Source of the DNA: Terrimonas sp.
GTDB lineage: Bacteria; Bacteroidota; Bacteroidia; Chitinophagales; Chitinophagaceae
Length of the DNA: 64,000 bases
Reading direction: 5' to 3'
NCBI RefSeq assembly: GCF_003075435.1
Contig: NZ_QCZJ01000022.1
Location: 34,083-98,082 of the forward strand
Within the stretch, counting starts at the first letter, position 1. Each line of letters opens with the position of its first letter. Positions 16,967 through 25,922 of the stretch are shown piece after piece. Made by a program: the position numbers and the translations under genes. The notes beneath the pieces were generated by a model. It ran no database searches, was not told the origin of the DNA, and saw nothing but the letters and a program-made list of their open reading frames with translations.

Positions 16967-17818
16967 TTAGTGTTGTATAAATACATTGTGATCAATGGAA
17001 GATACAGGATTATTATGTTCATAAATATGTAGAAATTCATTCACGGCTTCTTTGCCATCTTTGCCTATATCAACAGAGTAATTGTTTACATACAGATCAA
17101 TATGCTGCCGCATTACGTTTTCTTCCATTTCCTGTGAATGACAGGTTACATATTCAGGCAGATATGGATAATTGCTGAAAGCATATTCAATGCTTTGCTG
17201 TATAAGCTGATCTATTTTAGTTAGAATAGCTGGCGATATATTTTTTTTGATGGCAATGCCGCCTAATGGTATAGGATAACCAGTCTTCTTTTCCCAAAAA
17301 TCACCGAGATCTATTAGTTTGTATAAGCCTTTTTGTTGGTAGGTAAACCTGTTTTCATGTATAATAACTCCCAATGTTTTTTGATCAGTACTGTTCAACA
17401 GAAAGCCTTCAATCTCATGAAAAATTTTAAAGATTTTATTTTTCGCACCGGGAAATGCCAGTGAAAAGAGCAGGTGAGCCGTAGTATGTTCTCCCGGGAT
17501 CGCGATGGTATAATCATTGATGTTGAAACCTTCAGCATTAATATCAACCGGATTTGCAGAAATTAATAATGGTCCCACGCCTTTGCCCAATGCCCCGCCG
17601 CTGTGTAAAATTTTATACTGCTGCACTATCAAAGGCAACACGCCGTAACTTATTTTGCTGATATCGAGTTTGCCATCTATTGCCCACTGGTTCAGGGTTT
17701 GTACATCTTCCAGCACCACGTCAAATTCAAAGTCACCGGTATCAATTTTTTTATTTACCAGTGCGTCAAAAATAAAAGTATCATTGGGGCAGGGAGAAAA
17801 TCCAAGTGTAAATTTCAT
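16967..17818 (-). CDS. mqnD: 1,4-dihydroxy-6-naphthoate synthase (futalosine pathway)
   Basis: 283 residues, periplasmic-binding-protein-like fold. The N-terminus FSPCPNDTFIFDALVNKKI and the block DISKISYGVLPLIVQQY are characteristic of MqnD, which converts cyclic dehypoxanthine futalosine to 1,4-dihydroxy-6-naphthoate in menaquinone synthesis. GKGVGPLLIS and PGEHTTAHLLF line the binding cleft in this family. The futalosine hydrolase gene is 70 bp upstream, so two steps of the same route are adjacent. Confidence 0.93.
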   Translation of the reverse strand: MKFTLGFSPCPNDTFIFDALVNKKIDTGDFEFDVVLEDVQTLNQWAIDGKLDISKISYGVLPLIVQQYKILHSGGALGKGVGPLLISANPVDINAEGFNINDYTIAIPGEHTTAHLLFSLAFPGAKNKIFKIFHEIEGFLLNSTDQKTLGVIIHENRFTYQQKGLYKLIDLGDFWEKKTGYPIPLGGIAIKKNISPAILTKIDQLIQQSIEYAFSNYPYLPEYVTCHSQEMEENVMRQHIDLYVNNYSVDIGKDGKEAVNEFLHIYEHNNPVSSIDHNVFIQH

Positions 17819-17888
17819 TAGCGTGTTAAGTTAAAATGTTGCCACAAATGCACAAATGTATTATTGTATTCCCGGCGATATACTTATT

Positions 17889-18548
17889 TCAATGACATAA
17901 TAAAGGTCTTATCGCTGCGATCAATTCCCTGTTCAGGTTCTCAATGGCTTCTTTTATAAGCCACCTCGATTTATCGCGCTCTCCCACAAAGTTGGAAACA
18001 GCCCTCATCTGAACGAATGGAATATCTTCCTGCAAACATACATAATGAAACGCGGCGCCTTCCATAGATTCAACCAATGCATTATACTTTTCCATGAGAT
18101 GGTGTATCCTTCCTGCGTTAGTTGTTATTTCGTTTACGCTAACTCCTCTTATCTTTCTTAGTTTTATATTATCCAGGATAGTAGTATGAGGGTTGGCAAG
18201 CAATTTATTGGAGAAAGGAAAACTATTGTTTGCAAGATGCATGTCAAAAATATCTCTAAACACGCCCTGTTCTTCTACGCCAATATCCCCAAAAATTTCT
18301 TCATGAACTATATATACTGATGCAGGAGCATAAAAGGGATGGAAGCTGCCACCGATGCCAGCCTGAATAGCCAGGTCTGGTTTGTTTTTTAATACATATT
18401 TTGAAAGCGTATAAGTGGTATTTACCAGGCCAACACCGGTTATTAAAGTATACACGCTGCAGTCCTTACGCTGGTATCTTTTTTCAGCGAGATATTGCCG
18501 GGTAATGGCAACTTCCTGTGGCGTAGCAGCTACGATCAGAATATTCAT
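17889..18548 (-). CDS. mqnB: Futalosine hydrolase
   Basis: 219 residues of the purine-nucleoside phosphorylase / MTA-SAH nucleosidase fold. Motifs are ILIVAATPQEVA, TGVGLVNTTY, QAGIGGSFHP and MEGAAFHYVC (the MEGAA block binds ribose). It releases hypoxanthine from futalosine to give dehypoxanthine futalosine. It heads the minus-strand run mqnB-mqnD-pnuC-nadR, so its promoter probably serves the whole group. Other mqn genes are not in the window. Confidence 0.9.
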   Translation of the reverse strand: MNILIVAATPQEVAITRQYLAEKRYQRKDCSVYTLITGVGLVNTTYTLSKYVLKNKPDLAIQAGIGGSFHPFYAPASVYIVHEEIFGDIGVEEQGVFRDIFDMHLANNSFPFSNKLLANPHTTILDNIKLRKIRGVSVNEITTNAGRIHHLMEKYNALVESMEGAAFHYVCLQEDIPFVQMRAVSNFVGERDKSRWLIKEAIENLNRELIAAIRPLLCH

Positions 18549-18658
18549 ATTACAAATTTCAGGATTTAGGTATACAAAAAGCCAACTTAGCCGGGGATTT
18601 CGCTTTTAAAACTCAAAACAGTAACAAAACACAAACCCAAAGAGGTGATATTATACTT

Positions 18659-18666
18659 TACCTTTG
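18659..18666 (+). promoter_or_regulatory. -7 box of the first PTPS gene
   Basis: TACCTTTG matches TAnnTTTG, 17 bp before the ATG at 18684, predicting a short leader of about 12-15 bases. No clear -33 TTTG is visible at the usual spacing. Confidence 0.4.
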
Positions 18667-18683
18667 CGAAAATTTGAAGCAGC

Positions 18684-19094
18684 ATGGTATATCTTACCCG
18701 CATAGAACATTTTAACGCGGCGCATAAACTTTATAATGAAGCCTGGAGTGTTGAAAAAAATGAAGAAGTCTTCGGGAAATGTGCTAATGAAAACTGGCAT
18801 GGACATAATTACGATTTATATGTAACTGTAAAAGGGAATCCTGACCAGGATACGGGTTTTATTATGGATGTAAAAAAACTGAGCCTGCTTATCAATGAAT
18901 TTGTGCTTGAAAAGCTGGATCATTTAAACCTGAATGAGGATGTGGACTTCATGAAAGGACAGTTTTGCTCAACTGAAAATCTGGCTGTTGGTATATGGAA
19001 TCAATTAGCAAACCGTTTGCCGGCAGGAGTACAGCTGCATTGCATTAAGTTGTATGAAACGCCACAGATATACGTGGAGTATTATGGGGAGTAA
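18684..19094 (+). CDS. 6-pyruvoyl-tetrahydropterin synthase family, copy 1
   Basis: 136 residues. Zinc ligands are the His in FNAAHKLY and the two in HGHNYDL; the catalytic Cys is in FGKCANENWHGH. The spacing is C-x5-HGH, as in tetrahydrobiopterin-type PTPS, not C-x3-HGH as in E. coli QueD. DHLNLNED gives the Asp-His pair and ETPQIYVEYYG the pterin-anchoring Glu. It probably converts dihydroneopterin triphosphate to a 6-substituted tetrahydropterin. A second paralogue and folE follow within 3 kb. The stop overlaps the start region of the beta-helix lipoprotein gene. Confidence 0.85.
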   Translation: MVYLTRIEHFNAAHKLYNEAWSVEKNEEVFGKCANENWHGHNYDLYVTVKGNPDQDTGFIMDVKKLSLLINEFVLEKLDHLNLNEDVDFMKGQFCSTENLAVGIWNQLANRLPAGVQLHCIKLYETPQIYVEYYGE

Positions 19095-20655
19095 AATGAA
19101 GAACCAGGTATTTGAACACATATTTGAGCTTCTTGGTTATACAATATTTATTTCATGCCTGCTTTCCTGCACCCAGCAAAATCGCGGCAGGGCCTATTAT
19201 TTAAGCAATAATGGAGATGATGGTAATGATGGCAGTATCTCAGCGCCATTCAAATCTATTGGTAAATTAAATGTTCTTCAACTTCAACCCGGTGATACTG
19301 TTTTCTTTGCAGCAGGACAAACATTTACCGGTAGTATATTGCTTGATTCTTCGGATAGCGGATTGGATAAACAGCCTGTTGTTATTACTTCCTTCGGAGC
19401 AGGTAATGCTACAATAGATGGCGATAGCGCAACGGCACTCACGCTGCATCAGTGCAAGTTTGTACAAATAAAAAACCTGCAGTTTAAGGGATTGGGCAGA
19501 AAGGAAGGCAATATAAAAGATGGCATTATTGTAAATGAATGCAATAATATTTTCCTGGATGGTTTGTCTGTAAAAGGGTTTCAGAAAGCAGGGATGCTTA
19601 TTTACAATAGTTCAAACATAAATATCAACCGTGTAACCGCAACAGAAAACGGCTTTGCAGGAATAAGCATAAGCGGCACGGGAAAGAAAACTGATTGTAA
19701 GAATATTAATATACGCAATTGCAGGGCAGAAAATAATCCTGGCGATCCGACCAATTTTACCAACCACAGTGGTAACGGTATTATAGCAGGTTATTGTACA
19801 AATGTGACGATAGAATACTGTACAGCTACCAATAACGGATGGGACATGCCCAGGAAGGGAAACGGACCGGTAGGCATCTGGTGTTATGAAGCAGATAGTG
19901 TAGTCATACAGCATTGCATTTCGTACAGAAACAGAACAGCACCAGGGGCCGCGGATGGAGGCGGTTTTGATTTTGATGGGGGTGTTACCAACAGCATTAT
20001 TCAATACTGCCTGTCATACGAAAATGAAGGCAGCGCTTTCGGATTGTTTCAGTATGCCGGTGCGGGCAACTGGTATAATAACACCATACGGTATTGTATA
20101 AGCGAAAATGATGGAAGCATTTCTCCGGCACATGCGGGCGTGTTTGTGTGGAACAACTCCGGTGATCCGGCTCAGTTAAAAGATTGCTATTTCCACAATA
20201 ATACTATTTATAATGCGAAAGGCGCGGCAATCAGTTACGAGCCGCAAAGCCTTCACAGTAATTTCCATTTCTATAATAATATTTTTGTTGGGAGGGATTC
20301 ATTGATCATTGGCAAAAATTCCGGTAGTAACTTTTTAGGTAATAACTGGTATAGTTTGAAAGATGGATTTAATATAAAAGGTAGCAGGACATTACAGGAG
20401 TGGTTTGCAACAGGCAGGCAAGAAGGGTATAACGGAAAAGTAGTTGGGCTGAATATTAACCCGCAGTTTGATAGTGCTGCAACCCGGATTACGAACCCTG
20501 ATTCGCTGAAATATTTTAACAAATACCAATTGGTACCATCATCTGCATTAAGGAAGGGTGGCATTAATTTAGAACAGGCTTTTAACATCAACACCGGCGG
20601 TAAAGCGTTTAATCAAAATGACGCACCTGTAAATGGAATAGGTGCTGTTTTCTGA
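19084..20655 (+). CDS. Right-handed parallel beta-helix lipoprotein
   Basis: About 520 residues. The start at ATG 19084 overlaps the previous gene's end; ATG 19096 is equally possible. The signal ISCLLSC is a lipobox, so the protein is a likely surface or periplasmic lipoprotein. The segment YYLSNNGDDGNDGSISAPFK is the usual opening of secreted beta-helix proteins, followed by many short strands with Asn ladders (INIRNCRAENNPG, VTIEYCTATNNGW, SIIQYCLSYENEG, as in PbH1 repeats). This fold occurs in pectate lyases and other polysaccharide-active proteins; no catalytic residues can be assigned. It is an odd neighbour between two pterin genes. Confidence 0.8.
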   Translation: MGSKMKNQVFEHIFELLGYTIFISCLLSCTQQNRGRAYYLSNNGDDGNDGSISAPFKSIGKLNVLQLQPGDTVFFAAGQTFTGSILLDSSDSGLDKQPVVITSFGAGNATIDGDSATALTLHQCKFVQIKNLQFKGLGRKEGNIKDGIIVNECNNIFLDGLSVKGFQKAGMLIYNSSNININRVTATENGFAGISISGTGKKTDCKNINIRNCRAENNPGDPTNFTNHSGNGIIAGYCTNVTIEYCTATNNGWDMPRKGNGPVGIWCYEADSVVIQHCISYRNRTAPGAADGGGFDFDGGVTNSIIQYCLSYENEGSAFGLFQYAGAGNWYNNTIRYCISENDGSISPAHAGVFVWNNSGDPAQLKDCYFHNNTIYNAKGAAISYEPQSLHSNFHFYNNIFVGRDSLIIGKNSGSNFLGNNWYSLKDGFNIKGSRTLQEWFATGRQEGYNGKVVGLNINPQFDSAATRITNPDSLKYFNKYQLVPSSALRKGGINLEQAFNINTGGKAFNQNDAPVNGIGAVF

Positions 20656-20732
20656 TTATGCTTTAGCTTCATGGTCAAACTATATCCTACTATTCCGGTT
20701 TGTACGTATTTTTGCCCATTGATTACATTGAG

Positions 20733-21146
20733 ATGAGCAAAAAAGTAGCTGTATACAGAAGAGAACGTTTTAATGCTGCACACAGGTTAAATAACCCTGC
20801 GTGGGATGATGCCACTAATTTTAAGGTATTCGGCAAATGCAGTAACCCCCATTATCATGGGCATAATTATGAACTGGAAGTGAAGGTAATTGGTGAGCCT
20901 GCCGCAGAAACCGGTTTTGTAATGGATCTGAAAGTATTGTCGGATATTATTAAAGAAGAAGTGGTTGAACGGTTCGATCATAAAAACCTGAATCTTGATA
21001 CAGCAGAGTTTAAGAACCTGAATCCTACAGCAGAAAATATTGTGGTTGTAATTTACAGCCTGCTTCGTTCGCGTATTGATGCTAAAAACGATATACAGGT
21101 AAGACTATACGAAACACCAAGAAATTTTGTTGAATATCCTGCGTAA
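20733..21146 (+). CDS. 6-pyruvoyl-tetrahydropterin synthase family, copy 2
   Basis: 137 residues from ATG 20733 (MSKKVAVYRRERFNAAHRL). It has the same motif set as the first copy: the first zinc His in FNAAHRL, FGKCSNPHYHGHNYE (C-x5-HGH), DHKNLNLDT and ETPRNFVEYP. The upstream extension to 20700 is rejected because a TATTTTTG -7 box lies at 20707-20714. It sits 27 bp before folE, whose product makes the substrate of PTPS, so folE and this gene are probably one transcript. Why two paralogues are kept is unknown; different substrates or redox partners are possible. Confidence 0.87.
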   Translation: MSKKVAVYRRERFNAAHRLNNPAWDDATNFKVFGKCSNPHYHGHNYELEVKVIGEPAAETGFVMDLKVLSDIIKEEVVERFDHKNLNLDTAEFKNLNPTAENIVVVIYSLLRSRIDAKNDIQVRLYETPRNFVEYPA

Positions 21147-21173
21147 TTATTCGCATTAAAATTTAATCTGCAC

Positions 21174-21770
21174 ATGGCATACAAAAAGGTTGAGCAATAT
21201 GATGGAGATACTACTGCCTCATTGATTGAAACTTACGAAAGGGCATTGGGATTATTAGGTGAGGATCCTCAGAGAGAAGGTTTATTGAAAACCCCGGAGC
21301 GCATAGCTAAAGCAATGCAGTTCATGACCCAGGGATACCAGCAAAGTTCCCGCGATATTCTTAACTCTGCCAAGTTTCATGAGCCAATCAGTGAAATGAT
21401 TATCGTAAAAGATATTGAAGTATACAGTATGTGCGAGCATCATATGCTGCCTTTTTTCGGGAAGGCACATGTGGCGTATATACCCAATGGCTGGATAACA
21501 GGATTGAGTAAGATAGCAAGGGTGGTAGATGTTTATGCCCGCCGCCTGCAGGTGCAGGAAAGACTAACCACGCAAATACTAGATGCTATAAAAGATGCTT
21601 TGCAGCCTTTGGGCGTTGCTGTAGTTATTGAAGCTTCACATTTATGTATGATGATGCGTGGCGTGCAAAAACAAAACTCTGTTACTACTACATCAGCATT
21701 TTTTGGAGAGTTCGAAAAGAATGAAACACGAAGTGAGTTTATACGATTAATCGGTTCTTCGCTACATTAA
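21174..21770 (+). CDS. folE: GTP cyclohydrolase I
   Basis: 198 residues. It opens the GTP ring to give 7,8-dihydroneopterin triphosphate, the entry to folate, queuosine and biopterin routes. Zinc and active-site motifs are intact: [20 protein letters not shown] (Cys and His), [20 protein letters not shown] and [15 protein letters not shown] (second Cys). It lies directly after a PTPS gene and only 1 bp before the WYL regulator gene, so it may share a message with both. Confidence 0.96.
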   Translation: MAYKKVEQYDGDTTASLIETYERALGLLGEDPQREGLLKTPERIAKAMQFMTQGYQQSSRDILNSAKFHEPISEMIIVKDIEVYSMCEHHMLPFFGKAHVAYIPNGWITGLSKIARVVDVYARRLQVQERLTTQILDAIKDALQPLGVAVVIEASHLCMMMRGVQKQNSVTTTSAFFGEFEKNETRSEFIRLIGSSLH

Positions 21771-21771
21771 A

Positions 21772-22497
21772 ATGAACAATATGGCTGATACGGAAGTTTC
21801 ACGTTTATCGAGACTCACAGCTATATTAACCTATCTTCAGTCGAGGCGGCTTGTTACGGCAACGGCTATCGCAAAGAAGTTCAATATCAGTACCCGCACT
21901 GTATACAGGGATATAAGAGCACTGGAATCCGCAGGTGTGCCCATCCTTACCGAAGAAGGCAAAGGCTATACTTTATCAGATGGCTATAGCTTACCTCCGT
22001 TAATGCTGAGCGAAGCAGAAGTAAATGCCTTGATTACCGCGGAACAACTGGTGTTAAAAAATAAAGACTCGTCATTTGTGCAACACTATACGGATGCAGT
22101 AACAAAGATCAGGGCATTACTGCGATACAGTACAAAAGACAAGGCTGAACTTTTAGCAGCCAGGATACATATCCGGTATAATAATCCCGGCGATACCACG
22201 AGTAATTTCTTATCTGTTATACAACTTTCTATTACCAATTATACCGTATTGAGCATCGGTTATAAATCTATTGAAACAGGGCTAACCACCAATCGTGAAA
22301 TAGAATCATTGGCATTATACAGCACCAATGAAAACTGGATACTGATTGCATGGTGCAGGATGAGAAAAGCATTGAGGTCATTCAGGCTCGACAAGATTCA
22401 GCAACTGCATGTAAGCAGCGAAAAATTTCAGCCTCACGATTTTGATCTTGAAAAACATTTTGAAACCTGCCGCAAAAATTCTTCTGCCAACCCCTGA
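21772..22497 (+). CDS. YafY-like HTH/WYL-domain transcriptional regulator
   Basis: 241 residues. The N-terminal DeoR-like helix-turn-helix is LVTATAIAKKFNISTRTVYR followed by DIRALESAGVPILTEEGKGY. A middle linker PPLMLSEAEVNALITAEQLV is typical of YafY proteins. The C-terminal ligand-sensing part retains the basic strand ALRSFRLDKI but is a diverged WYL core. It begins 1 bp after folE and is followed within 53 bp by a GyrI-like gene; such pairs are frequent in Bacteroidota. The ligand is unknown. Confidence 0.88.
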   Translation: MNNMADTEVSRLSRLTAILTYLQSRRLVTATAIAKKFNISTRTVYRDIRALESAGVPILTEEGKGYTLSDGYSLPPLMLSEAEVNALITAEQLVLKNKDSSFVQHYTDAVTKIRALLRYSTKDKAELLAARIHIRYNNPGDTTSNFLSVIQLSITNYTVLSIGYKSIETGLTTNREIESLALYSTNENWILIAWCRMRKALRSFRLDKIQQLHVSSEKFQPHDFDLEKHFETCRKNSSANP

Positions 22498-22549
22498 CAT
22501 ACTGTTGACACAAAGCGTTAATAATTTTGTTTTAATTAAAAATGCAACA

Positions 22550-23002
22550 ATGATAAAACAAAATGAAAATGTAATTATTGCCGGGTTGTCAATCAGAACG
22601 ACCAATGAAAATGGGCAATCAGCCCATGATATTCCCGCCCTATGGCAGCGCTTTTTTGCAGAAGATATGCTGAATAAAATACCCGGTAAAATTGATAATA
22701 CGCTGTATTGTATATACACCGATTATGAAAAAGATCATACCAGTCCATATACCACCCTGCTCGGTTGCCGCGTTCGGGTGGAAGTAAATGAACCAGGCAT
22801 AACAACAAAAGTTTTTACCGGGGATAAGTATTATGTATTTATTGCCAAAGGGGCTTTGGACAATGGCATAGTTTATAAAGAATGGCTGAAAATATGGAAT
22901 GCAGATATAGGGCGTTTATATACTACCGATATTGAGATATACGGTGAAAAATCCCGGGATAAATTAAATGCTGAAATTCCGATATTAGTAGCCGTAAAAT
23001 AA
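22550..23002 (+). CDS. GyrI-like / AraC effector-binding-domain protein
   Basis: 150 residues from ATG 22550 (MIKQNENVIIAGLSIRT). Features of stand-alone GyrI-like proteins are DIPALWQRFF, then YCIYTDYEKDHTSPYTTLLG and the end strand IGRLYTTDIEIYGE. The fold binds small hydrophobic ligands in AraC-type regulators. Position after a WYL regulator and 7 bp before a DUF1801 gene suggests a small stress or drug-response operon. The upstream extension overlaps the regulator gene and is not used. Confidence 0.8.
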   Translation: MIKQNENVIIAGLSIRTTNENGQSAHDIPALWQRFFAEDMLNKIPGKIDNTLYCIYTDYEKDHTSPYTTLLGCRVRVEVNEPGITTKVFTGDKYYVFIAKGALDNGIVYKEWLKIWNADIGRLYTTDIEIYGEKSRDKLNAEIPILVAVK

Positions 23003-23009
23003 TTGGATA

Positions 23010-23363
23010 ATGCCTACGCTCCGCCCGATAGATGTTTTCTTTCTTGAAAAAGAAGAGCCGGTAAAAAGCTGTCTTTTGTTTTTACGCGGCTTTATTCCAA
23101 AACAGGATAAACGTATTACTGAGGAATGGAAATACGGTTTGCCCTTCTATTACCTCAATGGTAAAATGTTTTGTTATTTATGGATACATAAAAAGTACAG
23201 GCAACCTTATATTGGTCTTGCTGAAGGGAATAAGATCAATCACCCGGATTTATTGCAGGAGAAAAGAGCAAGGATGAGAATTTTACTCATTGATCCTTCA
23301 AAAGATATTCCTGTAAAGAAAATCAAATCGATTTTGAAAGAAGCAATTGCACTGTACAAATAA
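23010..23363 (+). CDS. DUF1801 domain protein
   Basis: 117 residues with the DUF1801 (YdhG-like) pattern: EEWKYGLPFYYLNGKMFCYL, then HKKYRQPYIGLAEGNKI and a C-terminal helix KKIKSILKEAIALYK. The small alpha/beta domain has no established activity; relatives are often beside GyrI-like or PadR genes. It starts 7 bp after the GyrI-like gene. Confidence 0.85.
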   Translation: MPTLRPIDVFFLEKEEPVKSCLLFLRGFIPKQDKRITEEWKYGLPFYYLNGKMFCYLWIHKKYRQPYIGLAEGNKINHPDLLQEKRARMRILLIDPSKDIPVKKIKSILKEAIALYK

Positions 23364-23387
23364 TATCTTTGAAGCAAAGATGATTTT

Positions 23388-24329
23388 ATGCATAACAAAA
23401 TACGGTTGTTGATTGTTGGGTTGTTAATGAGTTCCCTTCACACTTTTTCCCAAAATGATACAATATACATGTTCTCTTATTTTAAAGGAAACGGAGAAGA
23501 TGGTTTGCATCTTGCATACAGCAGGGACGGTTACAGTTTTACAGCTTTAAATAATGATCAGTCTTTTTTAAAACCCGAACTGAGCAAAGACAAATTAATG
23601 CGGGATCCATGTATTATTCGCGGAGCAGACGGTTTGTTTCATATGGTTTGGACGGTGAGCTGGCATGACAGGGGTATTGGTTATGCATCTTCTCCCGATC
23701 TGAAAAACTGGAGCAGGCAACTATATATACCTGTTATGGAGCATGAGCCTGGTGCGCTGAATACCTGGGCGCCTGAAATTATCTACGACAAAAAGCATAA
23801 GCAATATGTTATTTATTGGGCAACTTCCATTCCTGGTCGTTTCCCGGAAACTGACTCGTCTGGTGATGGCAGTTTCAACCATCGTATGTATTATATCACT
23901 ACCAAAAATTTTAAAACATTCAGCAAAGCGGCTTTATTGTTAGACCCGGGTTTTAATGTGATTGATGCCACTATTCAACCTGGCGGTAATGGATATGTGA
24001 TGTTTCTAAAAGACGAAACCAAGAGACCAAGGGCCGAGAAGAACCTGAAAATAGCATTCAGTAGAAATGTTGCAGGTAAGTATGGAAAAGCCTCGTCGCC
24101 AATTACCGGCAATTATTGGGCTGAAGGACCAACAGTAATTAAAATAAACGGGAAATGGGTTGTGTATTTTGATAAATACATGGATCATAAATACGGCGCT
24201 GTAACATCTGCAGACTTGAAAAATTGGGAAGACATTTCCGGCAAGATCAGTTTTCCTGAAGGCACAAGGCATGGAACGGTTTTCGCTATTACGCAAAATG
24301 AATTTGAGCAGATTTTCGGTAAGCAGTAA
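23388..24329 (+). CDS. Secreted glycoside hydrolase, GH43-like five-bladed propeller
   Basis: 313 residues with a Sec signal (LLIVGLLMSSLHTFSQ). The GH43-like catalytic residues are placed as expected: Asp in LMRDPCIIRG (general base), Asp in NVIDATIQPGG (pKa modulator) and Glu in YWAEGPTVIKING (general acid). TWAPEIIYDKKHKQYVIYW is also typical. Family members act on arabinan or xylan side chains as arabinofuranosidases or xylosidases; the substrate cannot be told here. No SusCD pair or other carbohydrate enzyme lies near, so it is not part of an obvious polysaccharide locus. A TATCTTTG box is at 23364-23371. Confidence 0.85.
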   Translation: MHNKIRLLIVGLLMSSLHTFSQNDTIYMFSYFKGNGEDGLHLAYSRDGYSFTALNNDQSFLKPELSKDKLMRDPCIIRGADGLFHMVWTVSWHDRGIGYASSPDLKNWSRQLYIPVMEHEPGALNTWAPEIIYDKKHKQYVIYWATSIPGRFPETDSSGDGSFNHRMYYITTKNFKTFSKAALLLDPGFNVIDATIQPGGNGYVMFLKDETKRPRAEKNLKIAFSRNVAGKYGKASSPITGNYWAEGPTVIKINGKWVVYFDKYMDHKYGAVTSADLKNWEDISGKISFPEGTRHGTVFAITQNEFEQIFGKQ

Positions 24330-24422
24330 AACTATATATTCCGCAGTATATGACGCTGCTTACCGTGCGTGGCGTCCTCGCCGCATACTCATGTCTTGCC
24401 GGCTCAGACGACATAAAACAAA

Positions 24423-24455
24423 TTGAGTATTCGTTTCTCAAATCACCTATTTTTG
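24423..24455 (+). promoter_or_regulatory. Promoter of fabD
   Basis: TTG at 24423-24425 and TATTTTTG at 24448-24455, spacing 22, in front of ATG 24498. The 168 bp between the GH43-like gene and fabD otherwise hold only small GC-rich inverted words. Confidence 0.55.
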
Positions 24456-24497
24456 TCGCATACAAACGCGCAGAAAATTCAACTAAACATAACAATA

Positions 24498-25385
24498 ATG
24501 AAACACGCATATGTTTTTCCGGGACAGGGCTCACAATTTTCAGGAATGGGGAAAGAATTGTATGAGAACAATGCGACTGCAAAGGAATTGTTTGAGCAGG
24601 CTAACAGCATAGCAGGTTTTCGCATTTCAGATATTATGTTCACCGGCTCTGATGAAGATCTGAAACAGACAAAAGTTACGCAGCCAGCTATATTTCTTCA
24701 TTCTGTTATTTTATATAAAACATTGGCTGATGCAAAACCGGGTATGGTTGCCGGTCATTCTTTGGGTGAATTTTCCGCACTCGTAGCTAATGGTGTTTTA
24801 TCATTTGAAGATGGATTAAAGCTGGTTATTGTAAGAGCTAATGCCATGCAGAAAGCATGTGAAATAAATCCATCATCAATGGCAGCGGTATTGGCATTGG
24901 ATGATGCTAAGGTAGAAGAAGTATGTACCGCTATACAAAATGAAACAGGTGAAATTGTTGTGCCGGCCAACTATAACTGTCCCGGTCAACTAGTGATAAG
25001 CGGTTCAACCAAAGGTATAGAAATCGCCATTCAGCGCATGAAAGAAGCAGGAGCAAAAAGAGCATTAGCATTACCTGTGGGTGGCGCTTTTCATTCTCCA
25101 TTGATGGAACCTGCAAAAGCAGAGCTGGCTGATGCAGTTAATGCAACAACTTTCAATGCGTCAGCCTGCCCGGTATATCAAAACTTTACTGCATCGCCTG
25201 TAACAGATCCTGATACTATTAAAAAGAATATTATTGATCAGCTAACCGGTGCTGTCCGGTGGACACAAAGCGTGCAAAAGATGATAGCTGACGGTGCTGC
25301 AACTTTTACTGAAGTTGGTCCTGGTAAAGTATTACAGGGACTGATTGCGAAGATTGATAAGGGTGTGACGGCTGCGGGGGTATAA
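24498..25385 (+). CDS. fabD: Malonyl-CoA:acyl carrier protein transacylase
   Basis: 295 residues. It loads malonate on ACP for fatty-acid elongation. FPGQGSQFSGMG at the N-terminus, GHSLGEFSALVANG with the nucleophilic Ser (about residue 90), the Arg in LVIVRANAMQKAC, and GGAFHSPLM with the catalytic His are all present. Start at ATG 24498 gives the normal N-terminus MKHAYVFPGQGSQ. It stands alone rather than in a fab cluster. Confidence 0.95.
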   Translation: MKHAYVFPGQGSQFSGMGKELYENNATAKELFEQANSIAGFRISDIMFTGSDEDLKQTKVTQPAIFLHSVILYKTLADAKPGMVAGHSLGEFSALVANGVLSFEDGLKLVIVRANAMQKACEINPSSMAAVLALDDAKVEEVCTAIQNETGEIVVPANYNCPGQLVISGSTKGIEIAIQRMKEAGAKRALALPVGGAFHSPLMEPAKAELADAVNATTFNASACPVYQNFTASPVTDPDTIKKNIIDQLTGAVRWTQSVQKMIADGAATFTEVGPGKVLQGLIAKIDKGVTAAGV

Positions 25386-25922
25386 TCATTAAATCAATCA
25401 AAATCCCGGGTATTTGCTTAAAGAAATTGTGTTTATCTGCTGGGATTTTATTTAGAAAATGCAGCATGCTTTTTAAAGTTTAATCAACCTGAAATAGCTG
25501 ATATCTAAGGGTATCCCCTGACGGGGCAAATTAAAATAATCGATTTTCTTTCTTCAAACAGGTAGCCGCTACGCGGCAGAATATACCAGGAGCTATTACC
25601 ATTATTAAGTATCGGGAAAAGATGTGATCCTGGAATTTAAAATGTACGATTGGAGATTTAAAAATGCTTAATTCATATAGAGAATGTCATCATCTTCTGT
25701 ACCATCGGCACAACCCCTTTGTAGAAGATATTGACATATTTTCACAAATGCCCCATAAGGGCTACCCTTTGTATCTTTGTATCCCGAAAGAGAGTCTACC
25801 TATGATGCAATAGGCAGATGGGTTGTATTAGTTGCAAGAGGCATCCCCTGTATGGCACAGGAAGCAAGCCTATTATTGCCGCCCAATTTGAGGATAAAAT
25901 TCATAATCTAAACTCCCTGCTT
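25386..25922. other. Non-coding spacer with a cluster of palindrome/TTTGTAG elements
   Basis: About 540 bases between fabD and jetD with no credible ORF. They contain several short units that combine a GC-rich inverted word with TTTGTA: TATCCCCTGACGGGGCA near 25512, the unit at 25542-25580, CAACCCCTTTGTAGAAG near 25706-25725, and CCCATAAGGGCTACCCTTTG near 25752. Such units look like miniature repeats that gather in one place, at the edge of the defence region. Confidence 0.5.
25542..25580 (-). repeat. Palindrome-TTTG-AGAAAGAAA element, copy 1
   Basis: Read on the minus strand it is TGCCGCGTAGCGGCTACCTG then TTTGAAGAAAGAAA. The copy at 61050-61087 on the plus strand differs at only a few positions. 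The first part is an imperfect palindrome (GCCGCGTAGCGGC). Confidence 0.65.

Noticed and set aside
25386..25922. CRISPR array
   Set aside because: The repeated words are short, irregularly spaced and of changing orientation; there are no regular spacers.
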